Assembly (NCBI GenBank): GCA_026874595.1
Contig: CM049320.1
Location: 4,405,464 to 4,469,463 of the forward strand
Reading direction: 5' to 3'
Length of the DNA stretch: 64,000 bases
From: Sipunculus nudus
Lineage: Eukaryota; Annelida; Sipuncula; Golfingiida; Sipunculidae
The translations under genes were made by a program, and so were the position numbers. The notes beneath the pieces were generated by a model. That model made no database searches. It worked only from the letters and a program-made list of their open reading frames with translations, and had not been told where the DNA came from. Numbering within the stretch: position 1 is the first letter of the stretch; every line of letters begins with the position of its first letter. Shown here one piece after another: positions 48,870 through 61,508 of this stretch.

Positions 48870-49454
48870 TACAGATATACATTGGACAATTATCCAGGAA
48901 TAAACATTCAGCCTCTATTACATCTTCTCAATCGACTAGCTTTCTCTTTCTATGTGGGTTTTACATACGCATTTTATGTTCATCAATCATATGTTCTGAT
49001 CAACTGATAAGAAATTATAATTGGTGAACATTGAAATTTCGATTCATATGGCCGACGTGCTGTTGGCGTAGCCAGGAGTCATCCTGAAAAAAAAATCTAA
49101 AAAATCCCTGCATGCACTCTTCATCATCAAATGTTACTGCTATATTGATCATGTGACTGACGTGATTACTACCTGCAGATGGCGCCATTTGTGTTTGGCG
49201 ACTTCATCTTAGGCGAAAAGGTATTTTACTCTGGTCCTGATTGGTCAGAAAATATTTAAACTCACCTTTAATATGAAGGCGAACTTAATCTTTAAGCTCG
49301 AGAATTGTTCAAAATGACCATTCATATGCATGCCAGTCTAATCACTAAATTATGCAATTTCAGGAGTATTCGTCTTTATTCACAGCCGTGACCGTGGGAA
49401 CAAAACTCGGTATTGTGAGGAGCTTATTTCGGATGGAGCTCAAATAAACGAAAT
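48870..49454. other. Noncoding
   Basis: Nothing recognised. Confidence 0.5.
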
Positions 49455-51290
49455 CATTCAACCCACCACACAGTCAAGGTCTGACTTGATATTATGATAG
49501 CCTGACACCTTTAGAGCACTGCAAGGGGAATATTACTACCAAACTGTGTTGTGCTACTAACTGTTTGGTAGCCGACGCTTGACCATTAGAGCTGGAAAAT
49601 GATAAGGAGTAGGGGTAACTTAAATTTGAACATATTTGCTTATATTCGAATTTTCCCAATGAAGATATCTCTGGAAAGGTCTTTACGGGTCTTCAATATA
49701 TGTAACAGCTATGTATAGATAAATTAAAACACATTTTTAGGATATTAAAATGTCAAGTCTAATAAAAAAAATCCCGATTATATAATGGTTTGGCTTTAAA
49801 CTTTTAGATGATCGGTTAAACTTTCAAATTGTATCGTTATTTTATACATATTGATAGAAAAAATTTTTATTCTGGACCTATTTGAACTGTATATGATCCT
49901 AATTTTACCTTAATGATAAATCATCTAACCTGGAAATAGAAAGTTGTTTCTCATGTTAAGTGGATTTAACGATTCATTGATTATTGCGTTTCATGAATTT
50001 GTCTGTTATAATAATTTTTTATGTACACTATATGAATTGGTTTTTAGCTTTTCTCCGTATCAGGGCTGCAAACAAGCCCCTGAAGAAATATAGGAATTTT
50101 AAAGGAATACTTGAGACGAAACTTTTGAGTTAATATTTTCAGTGAAGATTAAGTCAAATACAGGAATTTTTACTGCACAGTTCTGGTTTTGTTGGTTACT
50201 TTAATTTCATGATCATTAGTACTACCTGCAGAACCTCAAGGCCTGTTTGATTGATTTAGACGGCTTTACTTGTATTACTGCAACACGTATACATGCACAG
50301 GTCTACGAAAGAGAAGGGGATAAAAGGAACAGGGCTTTCTAACAATAATTATTCGATAATAACATATATATCAGAATAATGATATTGTCCAATATATAGA
50401 AAAACATATGAGTTGAGCATATAAATGCTGTCAAATATAGGGAATTCTTGGAGACAGTGTTTCATAGGGAAATATGATGGATAAAAGAGCATGTGGAAAC
50501 CCTGTTGTATTTAGTGGCACAGAGAGTCAGCTTTCTCACTGTCAAGTTACCTTGGAAAACAAGGGAACCTCCGCTGATTATTATAATTACATATTTTACG
50601 TCATCATAAATAATATATTTCTCTGACAATCCTTTAGCCGAAAATATTTACCACGTGTTACATTAATTGTTTAGACCTAAATTCTTTCATAATATATTCT
50701 TGGGGTTTTATTTTACATCTGACTGTTAATTTTCTGTGACATCGTTGGTAATAAATCTGGTGCTAAAACACCGAAAACTTAAAGGTATGATTTATAATAC
50801 CCAATACCAAATAGCGTCAAATAGTATAGTCAATATTGCATTTTAGGGTATTCTGTGGCAAATATTTGTCGCATAATTCGCAAGTCGGCTGAAAAAAAAA
50901 GAAATTGTTTCGGGGGGGGGGGGCGGACTTTTACTAAAATACTCTTAGTATTAAAGTTACACAAAATATTCAACAGGCTGACAGAGTGTGGCAGTTTGGT
51001 TTCTTTCGTATCATGGATATCAGAATGACCAAAATTGGTCTTTGCAAAGATTTTGCAAAAGCAAAGATTTTCAAATTTAAGTACCCCTGCCTTAGTTAAC
51101 CATGGTAGACCCGTAATGGACCTTCCCAGAGATATCTATATTATTAAAAAATTGGTCAGGCGTTGGCTCAAAAATGGTCAGTAGCACGAAACTAATACCA
51201 CAATTTGACAGTATGCTACCCCCTAGCAAAGGTCTAGAGGTGTCATGCTACCATAATATTCAGTCAGACCTTGGTTGTGTGGTGGATTGA
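49455..51290. mobile_element. Long-TIR element (arms 49455-49705 and 51080-51290)
   Basis: TTCAACCCACCACACAGTCA (49458-49477) faces TGTGTGGTGGATTGAA (51275-51290). The arms stay complementary inward, for example AAGATATCTCTGG (49664-49676) facing CCAGAGATATC (51127-51137). The arms are diverged with small indels. The 1.4-kb interior has no long frame, a G tract near 50911-50920 and AT-rich sequence. It is probably an old foldback or MITE-type element. The target duplication was not identified. Confidence 0.65.
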
Positions 51291-51299
51291 ACGACGACC

Positions 51300-52720
51300 C
51301 TTTTGTGCGGCTCGTGCTCCCTGACTATAGGCAGGTAAGAACGCACTCTAACAGCCATCCATCCTCTTGCAAAAATCCCATGGTAAACAGTCGGTAAAAT
51401 TAACATAAGTCTATGAGTGATGAATTAACACAGAATAATTCATTTTAGCTTACAAACAAAATTGTAAATCCATCTGTATAGCAAAAGGTCAATCGCTGTG
51501 TGCACAGCATACATATTGGCTATCGTCAAGTAACCCGTGCGAAACAATAATTCAACAAACATTCAGGGAGATTTGCTCATATGCTGAGTTAAAACAGAAT
51601 TTTTCTCGCACATGTCAGGAGTTGTTAGAAAGTACAAATATAGCTTATTATTGGGCTGATTTGTTTTATGTGACAGCGTACCTCTAGGTCATTAGGCGTT
51701 TTTAAATGACGAAAATATTTGCATCCTGGTAGAGTTTGTTGTGCGGCCCTCCACACAATATGTAAGGGCACTCGGACGCTGGTCGGAGACCCCATTGTCA
51801 GAAGACTGTAATGGCGATAATTAATTCTACATTTATTGCCAAATATCTCATGGGAACTATTTCTATAACATGTACAGACATATTGACCACGTGATAACAT
51901 TACATACGTGTGACGCCAACTATGTTGACCTCTCTGGGAGTCGAAGTGAATTTTTTTATTTGATCATCCTTACTTTTTCTCCACACATGATTTAGACATA
52001 ACATATTTGCATGGGGATTGAAATGGTTTTAATTGCATAATTTTTCAAATGGTTAAATGGGGTCTATCCGAAACTTTAGATTTACCTTATATATCACAGG
52101 AACGGCTGCAGCTACATGATAACCAGCCATACATGTTTCAGCATTATTGTCCTCCGCTTCCTCGGAACCGGGGACATTGATTTGGGTTTGTCCGTCCGTC
52201 TGTCTAACTGTCGGTCAGTTCATTAGTTTTTTGATCGTGTAATAACTTTCCTTAATAGTATCCGATTTCACTCAAATTCGGGTCAGTGATTGCTCTCATG
52301 CTTACCTTGGTTGGGATTGGTTTTGGAGTGTCTGTCTCACAAGATAATAATACAATATGATAATTTATTATTGATATGATGAATCAACATATTTAGTTTC
52401 ACTAACCACCAACAGATGTCGCTAGCAGTTGACAAAAATTTATTGAATTTGTTTGTTGTTAATGTGCTTTTTTATAATCAAGTGGCACCACTGTTGTAGA
52501 CACTTGCCGCGTGTGTCAGGCTTGTTAGATAACTGATGTCATACACTGTGTTTTAAATATGCGTGTTGTCAGAAACTGGTATATCTTATGTTTAGTCATG
52601 GATAATATCGCCTTATAATCCTTTAATCGATTCTGATCTCCAGTTAACACAACCCATGAAGATCTCAAAATAATATTCCTATGGCCTATGCTCGACAAAG
52701 CTTGTCCTGACAAACTGAAA
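51300..52720. other. Noncoding
   Basis: No exon or repeat recognised. Open frames at 51625-51900 and 52525-52728 (minus) carry no motif. Confidence 0.5.
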
Positions 52721-52721
52721 A

Positions 52722-53804
52722 TAAGCATTTAGTAATGCTGTAAATAAGCTTTGAGTCATGCTGTAAATATGCTTTGTATCATGCTTTAAATAAGCTTTGA
52801 GTCATTCTGTCAATAAGCTTTGTGTCATGCTGTCAATAAGCTTTGTGTCATGCTGTAAATAAGCTTTTTTTGTCATGCTGTAAATAAGCTTTGTGTCATG
52901 CTGTAAATAAGCTTTTTGTCATGCTGTAAATAAGCTTTGTGTCCTGCTGTCAATATGCTTTGAGTCATGCTGTCAATATGCTTTGTGTCATGCTTTAAAT
53001 AAGCTTTGAGTCATGCTGTCAATAAGCTTTGTGTCATGCTTTAAATAAGCTTTGAGTCATGCTGTCATTAAGCTTTGTGTCCTGCTGTCAATAAGCTTTG
53101 TGTCCTGCTGTCAATAAGCTTTGAGTCATGCTGTAAATAAGCTTTGTGTCATGCTGTCAATAAGCTTTGTGCCATGCTGTAAATAAGCTTTGTGTCATTC
53201 TGTCAATAAGCTTTGAGTCATGCTGTAAATATGCTTTGTATCATGCTTTAAATAAGCTTTGAGTCATGCTGTTAATAAGCTTTGTGTCATGCTGTCAATA
53301 AGCTTTGTGTCATGCTGTAAATAAGCTTTGTGTCATGCTGTAAATAAGCTTTGAGTCATGCTGTCAATAAGCTTTCTGTCCTGCTGTAAATAAGCTTTGT
53401 GTCATGCTGTAAATAAGCTTTGTGTCATGCTGTAAATAAGCTTTGTGTCATGCTGTAAAATAGCTTTGTGTCATGCTGTAAATAAGCTTTGTGTCATGCT
53501 GTAAATAAGGTTTGTGTCATGCTGTAAATAAGCTTTGTGTCATGCTGTAAATAAGCTTTGTGTCATGCTGTAAATAAGCTTTGTGTCATGCTGTAAATAA
53601 GCTTTGTGTCATGCTGTAAATAAGGTTTGTGTCATGCTGTAAATAAGCATTGTGTCATACTGTAAATAAGCTTTGTGTCCTGCTGTAAAATAGCTTTGTG
53701 TCATGGTGTAAATAAGCTTTCTGTCACGCTGTAAATAAGCTTTGTGTCATGGTGTAAATAAGGTTTGTCCCATACTGTAAATAAGCTTTGTTTCATGCTG
53801 TAAA
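52722..53804. repeat. 23-bp HindIII-type satellite array, about 47 units
   Basis: Units read AAGCTTTGTGTCATGCTGTA plus AAT, and nearly each contains a HindIII site (AAGCTT). Variants fall into recurring types: TGTAAAT versus TGTCAAT and TTTGTG versus TTTGAG. The left half mixes types and often alternates; the right half is mostly the TTTGTG/TGTAAAT type. A few units have 1-3 bp indels. No open frame persists, because 23 is not a multiple of 3 and stops recur. Confidence 0.95.
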
Positions 53805-54072
53805 GCTTTTACGGATGAAAAACATTGAGCATGCGGCATAAAAGAATAAAGTACGTATTCAGTCGATGCCTTGAACAAAGGATTCTACGTACAATCTGGA
53901 AACTTCCCCTTACCTTCCCCACTGCACGGGCAGATAGAGCTTACTGAAATGATTATTTGAATGCGCAGTTCGAATAATTTGCTTGTATTTAATATCATTT
54001 TATATCTCATATAGGGAAATATGATAAGTTAAGTTGGAAAAAATCCATAGATTATAATAATCTTCTATGAAA

Positions 54073-54201
54073 GAGTGGTTTACTATTGAACTGAATGAAC
54101 TATAGATTGGTTTTTCTGTTGAACTGAATAACTTATAGAGTGGTTTACTGTTGAACTGAATTAACTATAGAGTGGTTTACTTTTGAACTGAATGAACTAT
54201 A
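54073..54201. repeat. Four tandem units of about 32 bp
   Basis: Units consist of GAGTGGTTTACT followed by GTTGAACTGAATGAACTATA with minor changes. Confidence 0.9.
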
Positions 54202-54508
54202 AGTCGTTTAGTGTTGTCTCCAGAACACTCTGAACAGCCAGCAATCAGAAACCGTCTCTTACATAGTGAATTCAGAAGATGCCATGACGACACTGCACCG
54301 AAACCAAGTCTCTTACATAGAGACACGGTGTAGCAGCCCTTCTTTCTTCTGTCACTACCTGATATAGGTCCAGCTGCCAATCAAGTGATCACCGGCTGTC
54401 AGCCAATCATAAGCAGCTGGTGACTACGCCCGCTGTACCCTGCTTGGGGTGAACTCTCTGGATGGGGAGAGGTCGATCTCTTTCCAGCGAGCATTTCAAC
54501 TGAACACA

Positions 54509-54645
<137 letters not shown>

Positions 54646-55696
54646 CGATGTTTTCTTTTAAAGAAATAAAAACAATCCAAATAAGCTATTATTAGCGGAT
54701 TGTCCTTTTTCTCGCCGTGTGTAACGTTACTCAGAACGTCAGATCCAAAGCGTTTTGCAAGCTTCTGCAGCAATCATATTCAGTGTCAAACTCACACCTC
54801 AGTCATCTGATATTCTCCGGTAGCTGTGCATCCGAGTGATTATCATGTTAACTGATAATTAAATGAGGTTGCTTGAAATTGATATCATTCAATGCAGATA
54901 ACCTGTACATTAATATTCATGGAAAGAAATGAACCGGGCGATGTTTGGTGTTTCTAGCTATACTTAAATCTGCATAAATTAAATAAAAAAGGACCAGCAG
55001 GCGAGGCAGTTAGAAGCTGAAAATGTCAAAATTATATTCAAATTCTTTGACAAATGAAGCAGTATATAGGACAGAACTGGGCCGGAGCTAGAACGTAGAG
55101 AGCCTTGGTGAATGAAATCCATGTTAATATTAAATATATTAAATTATAATTATGTCATTCATCAGTCCCTACAGGCAAGGGGCACACGCGTGTGCTCCAC
55201 TTCGCCATATATCAATACCAAATCGCCAGCTTGCCCTCCGGTACCCTGTGGAGATGGCCTATTCCCTTATCTAAATTACTCATAAATTATATATAGTATT
55301 ACCCCCCTGAAAACTTCCATACCTGACCAATTTTCTTTGGGTAACTGCATTCGAATTTCAGAACCAATAGCTTAATTCCATATATTCATGTATATTTGAA
55401 AATTAAATCACCAGTGATTACAAGAAACAATATGGAATTGTCAAAGTATAGGGTGAAATTCATGCATGGTTGTGATTTTACATTTGTTGATTACGTCCGA
55501 ACCCACCGAACCCCCCCTCCCAAGCCTACGGGCCTGCATGATATACATATATCTCAAACGGGCCACAACGTCAAAACACAATGGAACCCTTGATTACACA
55601 ATTTGCAGGTCCATCGTAACTAACGGTTACATGCAATGCAGCAAGTTGCGTTTGTTTGTCTGTAACGTTGTGGACTATTAGGCCAAGATACTATGG

Positions 55697-55697
<1 letters not shown>

Positions 55698-55728
<31 letters not shown>

Positions 55729-55925
55729 CGGAGGTATTCTAGTATATCCCTCTCCATTATCTGGCACGGAGGATGGTCCATGTAATCAGTAACTAATCAA
55801 CCCTCCCGCCCCCTTACTTTTTTGTCCCAACTTTGATGACCTTCCCGGCCATGCCTGTCACCACCCGCCACCACGTACCCTTGCGAGTCATCTCCACACC
55901 CTGCGACCCCCCCCCCCCCCCCCCC
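55698..55925. repeat. G30 tract and C19 tract 180 bp apart
   Basis: Thirty G at 55698-55727 and nineteen C at 55907-55925 on the same strand. They can pair with each other as a hairpin stem or each form quadruplex or i-motif structures. The spacer is also C-rich. Assembly length at such homopolymers is unreliable. Confidence 0.85.
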
Positions 55926-55929
55926 TTGA

Positions 55930-57102
55930 AGATACCATCAAATAATTATTCACTTGCCAAAGTATCTAAATATGATAAAAATAATAATAAATGATAATTA
56001 ATTAAAAGATTAATATACTGACTGTGATAAAGGGATTTAAAAATGTGGTAAAAACATCTATAGTTGAAGGTGCCCATTCACCCATACCTTTTGGTAAAAT
56101 ATGTGATTTCTGGCTTCCTCTGTGTGTATATCAAGCATCTAAGTAATTTTGGATGTTAAAAATTCTAATAAGGCCTTCCGAAAGTATGTATGAACTTTTT
56201 TTATGACTAAGGGCAAAACACTGATGTACCGGTAACCGTAGGTGGTAGGTTGCATGCAGAGTTACATGTACTTAATTGTTGCAAACCGCCATTTGCAAAG
56301 CTCTGGCTTATCTGACTTGCTGCAAGATGGCCTTGTTGATTTTGTTTATTTTGGATGGCCCCGACATATTAGAAAAAGGTTAATATAAACAAAACAAGCA
56401 GCATGTGTGTCATTGTGTGCGGTGATATCCATGTTTTCTGGCCTATATTTTTTATAGAATAATCCAAGGATTTACCTTTAGTTTATAAAGGTCAGATAGG
56501 TGATTGGGCCACTTTAATTACTGCCTGTACCACTTGTTGTATATACATGAATGTAAGTATATATGCTGTTAATGTGATGAAACTATATTACGGACAAATG
56601 TAGTTAATATTAAAGCAAGTTTTTTTTACGTAAAGTAGGGATATATATATATATTTATATATATATATATGCGTGTGTGTGTGTGTTATTCACAAAAACT
56701 CAAGTAACACAAGACGCCATAAATTAATTTAAAAACCGTAAAAAAAAACGCACTATGAGGTCAATTTGTAAACATGGGTAAAAAATGTTTCACTGACCAT
56801 TTTTATAACTGGCACGTTAATTAATTAACCATATTTTATCATATTCGTCTGAAAATATTAAAATCATTTTCTAGGTATGACAATTTAGTTAAATGACAAC
56901 CTGTGGTAGGCACCATCTCCAGAACAAGTTTAGTCAGGTAGAAGCGGTCAGGAATTAAGAAACAAATTGTGAGTCGCTGCAAAACAAAACCAAACATGAA
57001 AAGTCGGTTAGTGTACAAGTTCTCAGAGCATGACGGCACGTATCATTTCACCCTTGAGTGATAATGTACGTTACAATCACGATAACAGGTTTATATCATA
57101 AC
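55930..57102. other. AT-rich noncoding DNA
   Basis: Only simple repeats: (TA)n then (TG)n at about 56641-56686. No exon recognised. Confidence 0.5.
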
Positions 57103-57244
57103 TCAGTCTGTCGCTTGTAGCTGGATCCGATATGAAGAGGTTTGTTGAACCGACACGCGCTTGCGGTTAGGCCGTGTCCTACTAGGAGAATCACCCCGAA
57201 CAGAATTACGGTTGTTTTTACCCTTGGGGCCTCGAATTGAGAAC
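57103..57244 (-). CDS. Candidate terminal exon (basic, Ser-rich tail)
   Basis: On the minus strand a CTTGCAG acceptor precedes an open stretch that, in one frame, encodes 46 residues and then TGA (57103-57105). It starts FSIRGPKGKNNRNSVRGD and ends SYRIQLQATD, rich in Arg, Lys and Ser. The segment is CpG- and GC-richer than its AT-rich surroundings, as exons here tend to be. Preceding exons would lie at higher coordinates but none was identified, and the plus-strand gene starting at 58718 would have to overlap or interleave. No family recognised; could be a transposon remnant. Confidence 0.3.
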
Positions 57245-58500
57245 CTGCAAGCGGATATTTAACGGTGTACTTCTGTTATTATATTCAGGACTGAAAAGTC
57301 AAAATTAAATAATAAAACAAATCCATGGGTAATAAATATGTTCACCTTATTAAAAAAGATTGTCATATAGTGTTTCTTTCATAGGAAAGACGTGTAGCCA
57401 TTGCTCAGCGAACGACAAGAATCAATATTATATAAACATCTGTAACAATATGACATTGAAAATTAGTGTATAAACTAATAATATACCAATACTAATATAC
57501 AACCACTAATAATAATGACACAAACAATAATAATAAAAGTAAAACAATAATTAAATCTATCCATGTTCATTAATGTTACAACTATGAAATATATTTCATT
57601 TCATAAAATAAAGATCGTGTCATTGTTATCATTTTACAATTTCACTTGTGAAATGAAAAAAGTCCGGATGTAAGCATACATGATGAAAAATGCAGGCCAA
57701 ACGTTTGAATGATTAAATTTTATTTCAAGCAAGTTGTGATCAATGGAATTTCGTTAGAAGTTAAATATTAATTTATATAAAATCGAGTTGTGCTAAAATA
57801 TGGACACATGCATATGAGTATTGATATTATATAAATAAAATTGTAATGTTAATCGAAACATGCTAAAATTTGTCGGCCTATTAAATTATTACAGTTCAAA
57901 TTATGTTTCAAAATATTTTAAATATAATTCATGAGATAATTTGTATAGAATTATGACCATTTAGTAAAAAAATTCCAGATTACCTAATGTAGAACTGAAA
58001 TAACCGTACAATATAGAAACAAACTGTTAAAAAAAGGAATGAGCCTCATTTGAAATTTAAAATGTAATAACTTTTATTGACATGATTCAGGCCTACATAA
58101 AAGTTATTGTTACATCGTGCATAAAGGGGGGGGGGGGAGAGAATTTCTATGGTATAAACGTATCGTGCAACATCAGCCTTGACATAAAAACCGATTGACC
58201 CTTTAGTACGCCAGGCCTATGTATAGTTTGGGGCTCTTCTTTAAATATATGTGAATAGAAAACTTAAATATTTGTAAATAATTCATCTTTTAAAAAAATA
58301 AAATAAATAATAGCGAATACAGTATTTTATTATGGAGAAAGTAAGCAAAAATTGCTAAAACACTCGAAAAATTATTCACAGCTACTTTTAAAGTTTTATT
58401 GGTAGCATGGTACCAGTCTAAAGTGACCCTTGAACCCAACCAGCTGAGCTTCTGTGAATCGCACTGAACGCAGATAAAAGTGCGTCTTGATTCAATGCGA
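57245..58500. other. AT-rich intergenic DNA
   Basis: Very AT-rich with a G tract near 58127-58137. The minus-strand frame 58290-58613 overlaps the leader region of the plus-strand gene and has no support. Confidence 0.45.
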
Positions 58501-58644
58501 TCAAACGCGATGCTACAACCACTTTGCACAATACATGCTATCCAGAGATGTGCAAAAGTGAATGAAAAACTCACAATAAGTAATCGGAGATCAGTTGCGC
58601 AAGTTGTTCCCAAATTTCACAGTCATAACTCCGGGGGTGCGCAA

Positions 58645-58660
58645 GTGTCATAAGTGACAC
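58645..58660. promoter_or_regulatory. Perfect palindromic site upstream of the 58718 start
   Basis: GTGTCA-TAAG-TGACAC is a 6-4-6 inverted repeat, embedded in a wider GGGGTG...CACCCC pair, about 58 bp before the ATG. It could be a binding site for a dimeric factor or a leader hairpin. Function is inferred from symmetry and position only. Confidence 0.3.
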
Positions 58661-58717
58661 CCCGCCAAGCACACATGTCAAACCGTGTCGACAGCCTCGA
58701 ATTTCAGCGTTGCAAAA

Positions 58718-58950
58718 ATGCAAAAATGGACAATAATGTCTCGAAGTTTAATAATTGTGATTTTATTCATATGTATTGGAGCTATTCAAGGTGTTGGATT
58801 AGGGGAACCGCCACCTGTGGACTTTGGAGGGGACGAAGTTTTTACGGAAGCGCATTGTGATCCAATTCCTAGCGCGAGGGGTCGAATCCAGCTCAACCAT
58901 ATTTTACCAAAACATGAACCACTCAATGGATTTTTCAGCCCACAAACGCC
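58718..58950 (+). CDS. First coding exon of an unrecognised secreted or membrane protein
   Basis: The ATG at 58718 (or 58736) opens a frame of 77 codons plus 2 nt ending at a consensus donor GTGAGT at 58951. The N-terminus MQKWTIMSRS is followed by a hydrophobic segment LIIVILFICIGAIQGVG, a clear signal peptide or anchor, then an acidic, Pro-rich stretch (GEPPPVDFGGDEVFTEAH) with one Cys and a basic tail ending FFSPQTP. The exon is CpG-rich relative to its flanks. Unspliced translation stops soon after the donor. Downstream exons were not recognised before 64000. The family is unknown. It is divergent to the minus-strand gene starting at 47027, but 11.7 kb away. Confidence 0.6.
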
Positions 58951-59186
58951 GTGAGTACAAAACTATGCATAATTACCCACAAGAACATTTTCTTTTACTA
59001 ACATTGAAATACTAAAACATAATGAAATATTGTTTCTGTGTTTTATACCTGTTTGAAACGATGGTTCAATTTGTAAATTTATTTCTAAAGGTGTTAAGGA
59101 AGCGGTTGTCATGGAAACCACTCTAATAGATGTTTTTTTCATTTTAAAATGAGGGTCCTTCAAATCTGTCAGGTTAAGAGTTGCTT

Positions 59187-59252
59187 GTTACATATATATA
59201 TATATATAATATATATATATATAATATATATATATATATTTATATATATATT
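59187..59252. repeat. (TA)n-rich low-complexity run
   Basis: Interrupted AT dinucleotides followed by a short GA-rich run. Confidence 0.9.
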
Positions 59253-59530
59253 TATAGAAAGAGAGATCGAGAGAGAGATCCTATTCCCAAGTTTCCCAGC
59301 CCACCATTAGCTGTATATTAAAGCTTTAAAAGAAAGGCTGTTGCTTCGGTCCAGACCCACACACTGATCATTCAGGCTATAGTTCCGGCACTTCCTATTA
59401 GCATGCACACTGACACTGGCACAATGCTGGACATATTTATGGGAGCTGTCTCTACGGAACCAACTGACTGACTGACCTTACAGTACATTTGCTATTGTTC
59501 AGGCATTTATAATAATAAATAAAAATTTAC

Positions 59531-59775
59531 TGGCTTCTGTGGCTCAGGGGTAGGGCGCAGGACTCAAAGCTGGGAGATCATGGGTTTGAATCTCAGTAGA
59601 GGCGGTGAGGTTTTTCACGGGGAGGCTGTGCCCCACAGCCCTGTTTCACTACGAGTGCATCTTAGGGGGGTTCCTCAGTGTTCTGACCCAGCAATGAGGA
59701 TGATTACACACCCAGGACCTACAGATGCAGTAGGCACTGTGCCTGTGTGACACCAGGATACAAAGTAAAAAAAAA
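59531..59775 (+). mobile_element. tRNA-derived SINE
   Basis: The head has an A box TGGCTCAGGGGTAGG (59540-59554) and a B box GGGTTTGAATCTC (59582-59594) at pol III spacing, in a sequence that resembles a tRNA gene through position 59600. A body with no tRNA similarity follows (for example GTGTGACACCAGGATACAAA near 59745-59764) and ends in an A-rich tail. About 245 bp. Its body does not match the SINE at 1029-1346, so two SINE families are present. Confidence 0.8.
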
Positions 59776-59779
59776 TGAT

Positions 59780-61298
59780 AGAAAGTGAGTGCTTACACTG
59801 CCCTGTCAAGTAGTCACAAACTGAAATGGAAACTCTGCAATCTGTACATACTTAGATAAGGCAGCACTAAAAAATGGAGGTGGTTACCTCCACCAAAAAA
59901 AACAATTTAATCAATTTTAATTGTAGCACTTTGATTTACTATATGACCTATTGGGAGAATATGCATGGACCCGGAGATCCACAAAATTACCAAAGAATTT
60001 TCATAAAATATGACAGAAGTGCAATGTTTCAAATATATATATATTCACAAATTAATTTTTAAAGAAAACACCTATATAAATATATGTTCATTGTTTATAA
60101 GATTGAGATGAAGTCCATATATGATTTTGAATGAAAATATTATAGTTAGGACTACTCCTAATTAAACATCTTAAGAAATTAATAAATGAAAATTGATTAA
60201 TATAATGGGCTTTATTAATTAATTACTATTTGGATGTAGGTCTTTGACTTTAAAGTCTTTCCATAATTTGCACAGGGTAAGACTCATTTTTCTGATTAGC
60301 CCATAAGAATGGACTCCTCAGTTGCTTTTTTAGCTCAGCTGACTATAAGTCATCTTTTTATATAATGCAAGATGTCTACCGGGCTGTTAATACTCCAATT
60401 CGTATTTGTGAAACTCTTACCTTGGTCGCATATAACTAGCCGATGTTTAATGTGTATCTATTGCATATCTTTAATGTGAATTATAATAAAAAATCTACTT
60501 AGCGGAGGACCCTTATTATGAATGTTTTTTGTGTGTAGCTGAAAAGAAAACAAAATTATTTTTTTATATATTTATTCATGATAAAAATTAATATACATAT
60601 ACAGATACGTAGTGACTGTTGATTAACACATAATTACACCAGAGGCAATATGAAGACAACCTACTGAATGCACTGAGTTTTACCGAAACTAAACTGCCGA
60701 GCCAGTAGGGGCTGAGTGCGTCATGGTGTTCTCGCCTTGATAAACGCCACTTTCTCCTTCAAGGAGAGCTCTTCCCAAGGCATTGTCGCACACTAGCAAG
60801 CAATATAAGCATAAACTGAACCAGTAGAGAAATAAACTGACAGTGCTCTATCTGATAAGGCAAGAAAATGTGTGGGATTTGGCCCCATGCAAGCTTTATT
60901 AATTAATACATTTTACTGACTGCTCAATACTTAGTGTAAGGTATTAGCACATTTACGATTATCTAATACGTTAATTTGACCAATGAGGATCAAACAAAAT
61001 GTGATGATTAGAAATATTAAGCTCTCACTGCCGCACTTGGGGTAGCTGTAATATAGGTGATCACTGAGGGGCAATAAGCACCGCTAGCCCGAGACCCCAG
61101 AGCAGTTAGCCAGGCAGATGGGCTCATAAAGTCATCAGGCCGATGGTTACCCTTTTGATCTATAACTTATGCCTCAACGAGTCCCAGTGCGGACACCGAG
61201 TCAGGAAGATATGCCGGACCAGATAAACACCCAAGTTGGGAAACTTTGTTACCCTCTTTGATCTGACTCGTGACAAATGTTGTTTCAGTACAAATCGG
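59780..61298. other. Intron-like DNA
   Basis: AT-rich to 60650, then somewhat GC-richer (60680-60800 and 61030-61270), but I could not find a frame with convincing splice sites. Exons of the gene starting at 58718 could be hidden here. Confidence 0.4.
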
Positions 61299-61508
61299 CA
61301 GTGGTCGTATTAGCGGGGTCGCATTAGCGCTGGGGCCAGGAAATCTGGTTGTAATTCTGAATTCAGGGGTGGTCGTAATTTTGAGTCATTTATACACATA
61401 GATAAACTTAAATAAATTCGGGACCAAGCTAAGTGGTCGTAATTATGGGGTGGTCGCAATTGTGGGGTGGTCGCAATTGTGGGGTGGTCGCAAGGTGGGG
61501 TTCCACTG
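61299..61508. mobile_element. Decayed pogo-like MITE, relative of 23721-23897
   Basis: It ends GGTGGGGTTCCACTG and contains repeated GGGGTGGTCGCAATTGT units (three in a row, 61448-61495), matching the GACCACCCC repeats of the 23.7-kb copy. The left end CAGTGGTCG is degraded. A TA follows the right end. Confidence 0.6.

Noticed and set aside
52722..53804. 23-bp repeats as a CRISPR array
   Set aside because: There are no unique spacers; the units are directly adjacent tandem copies in a eukaryotic context.
59531..59605. Functional tRNA gene
   Set aside because: The tRNA-like head has an altered B box and is fused to a SINE body, and I could not complete the acceptor stem.
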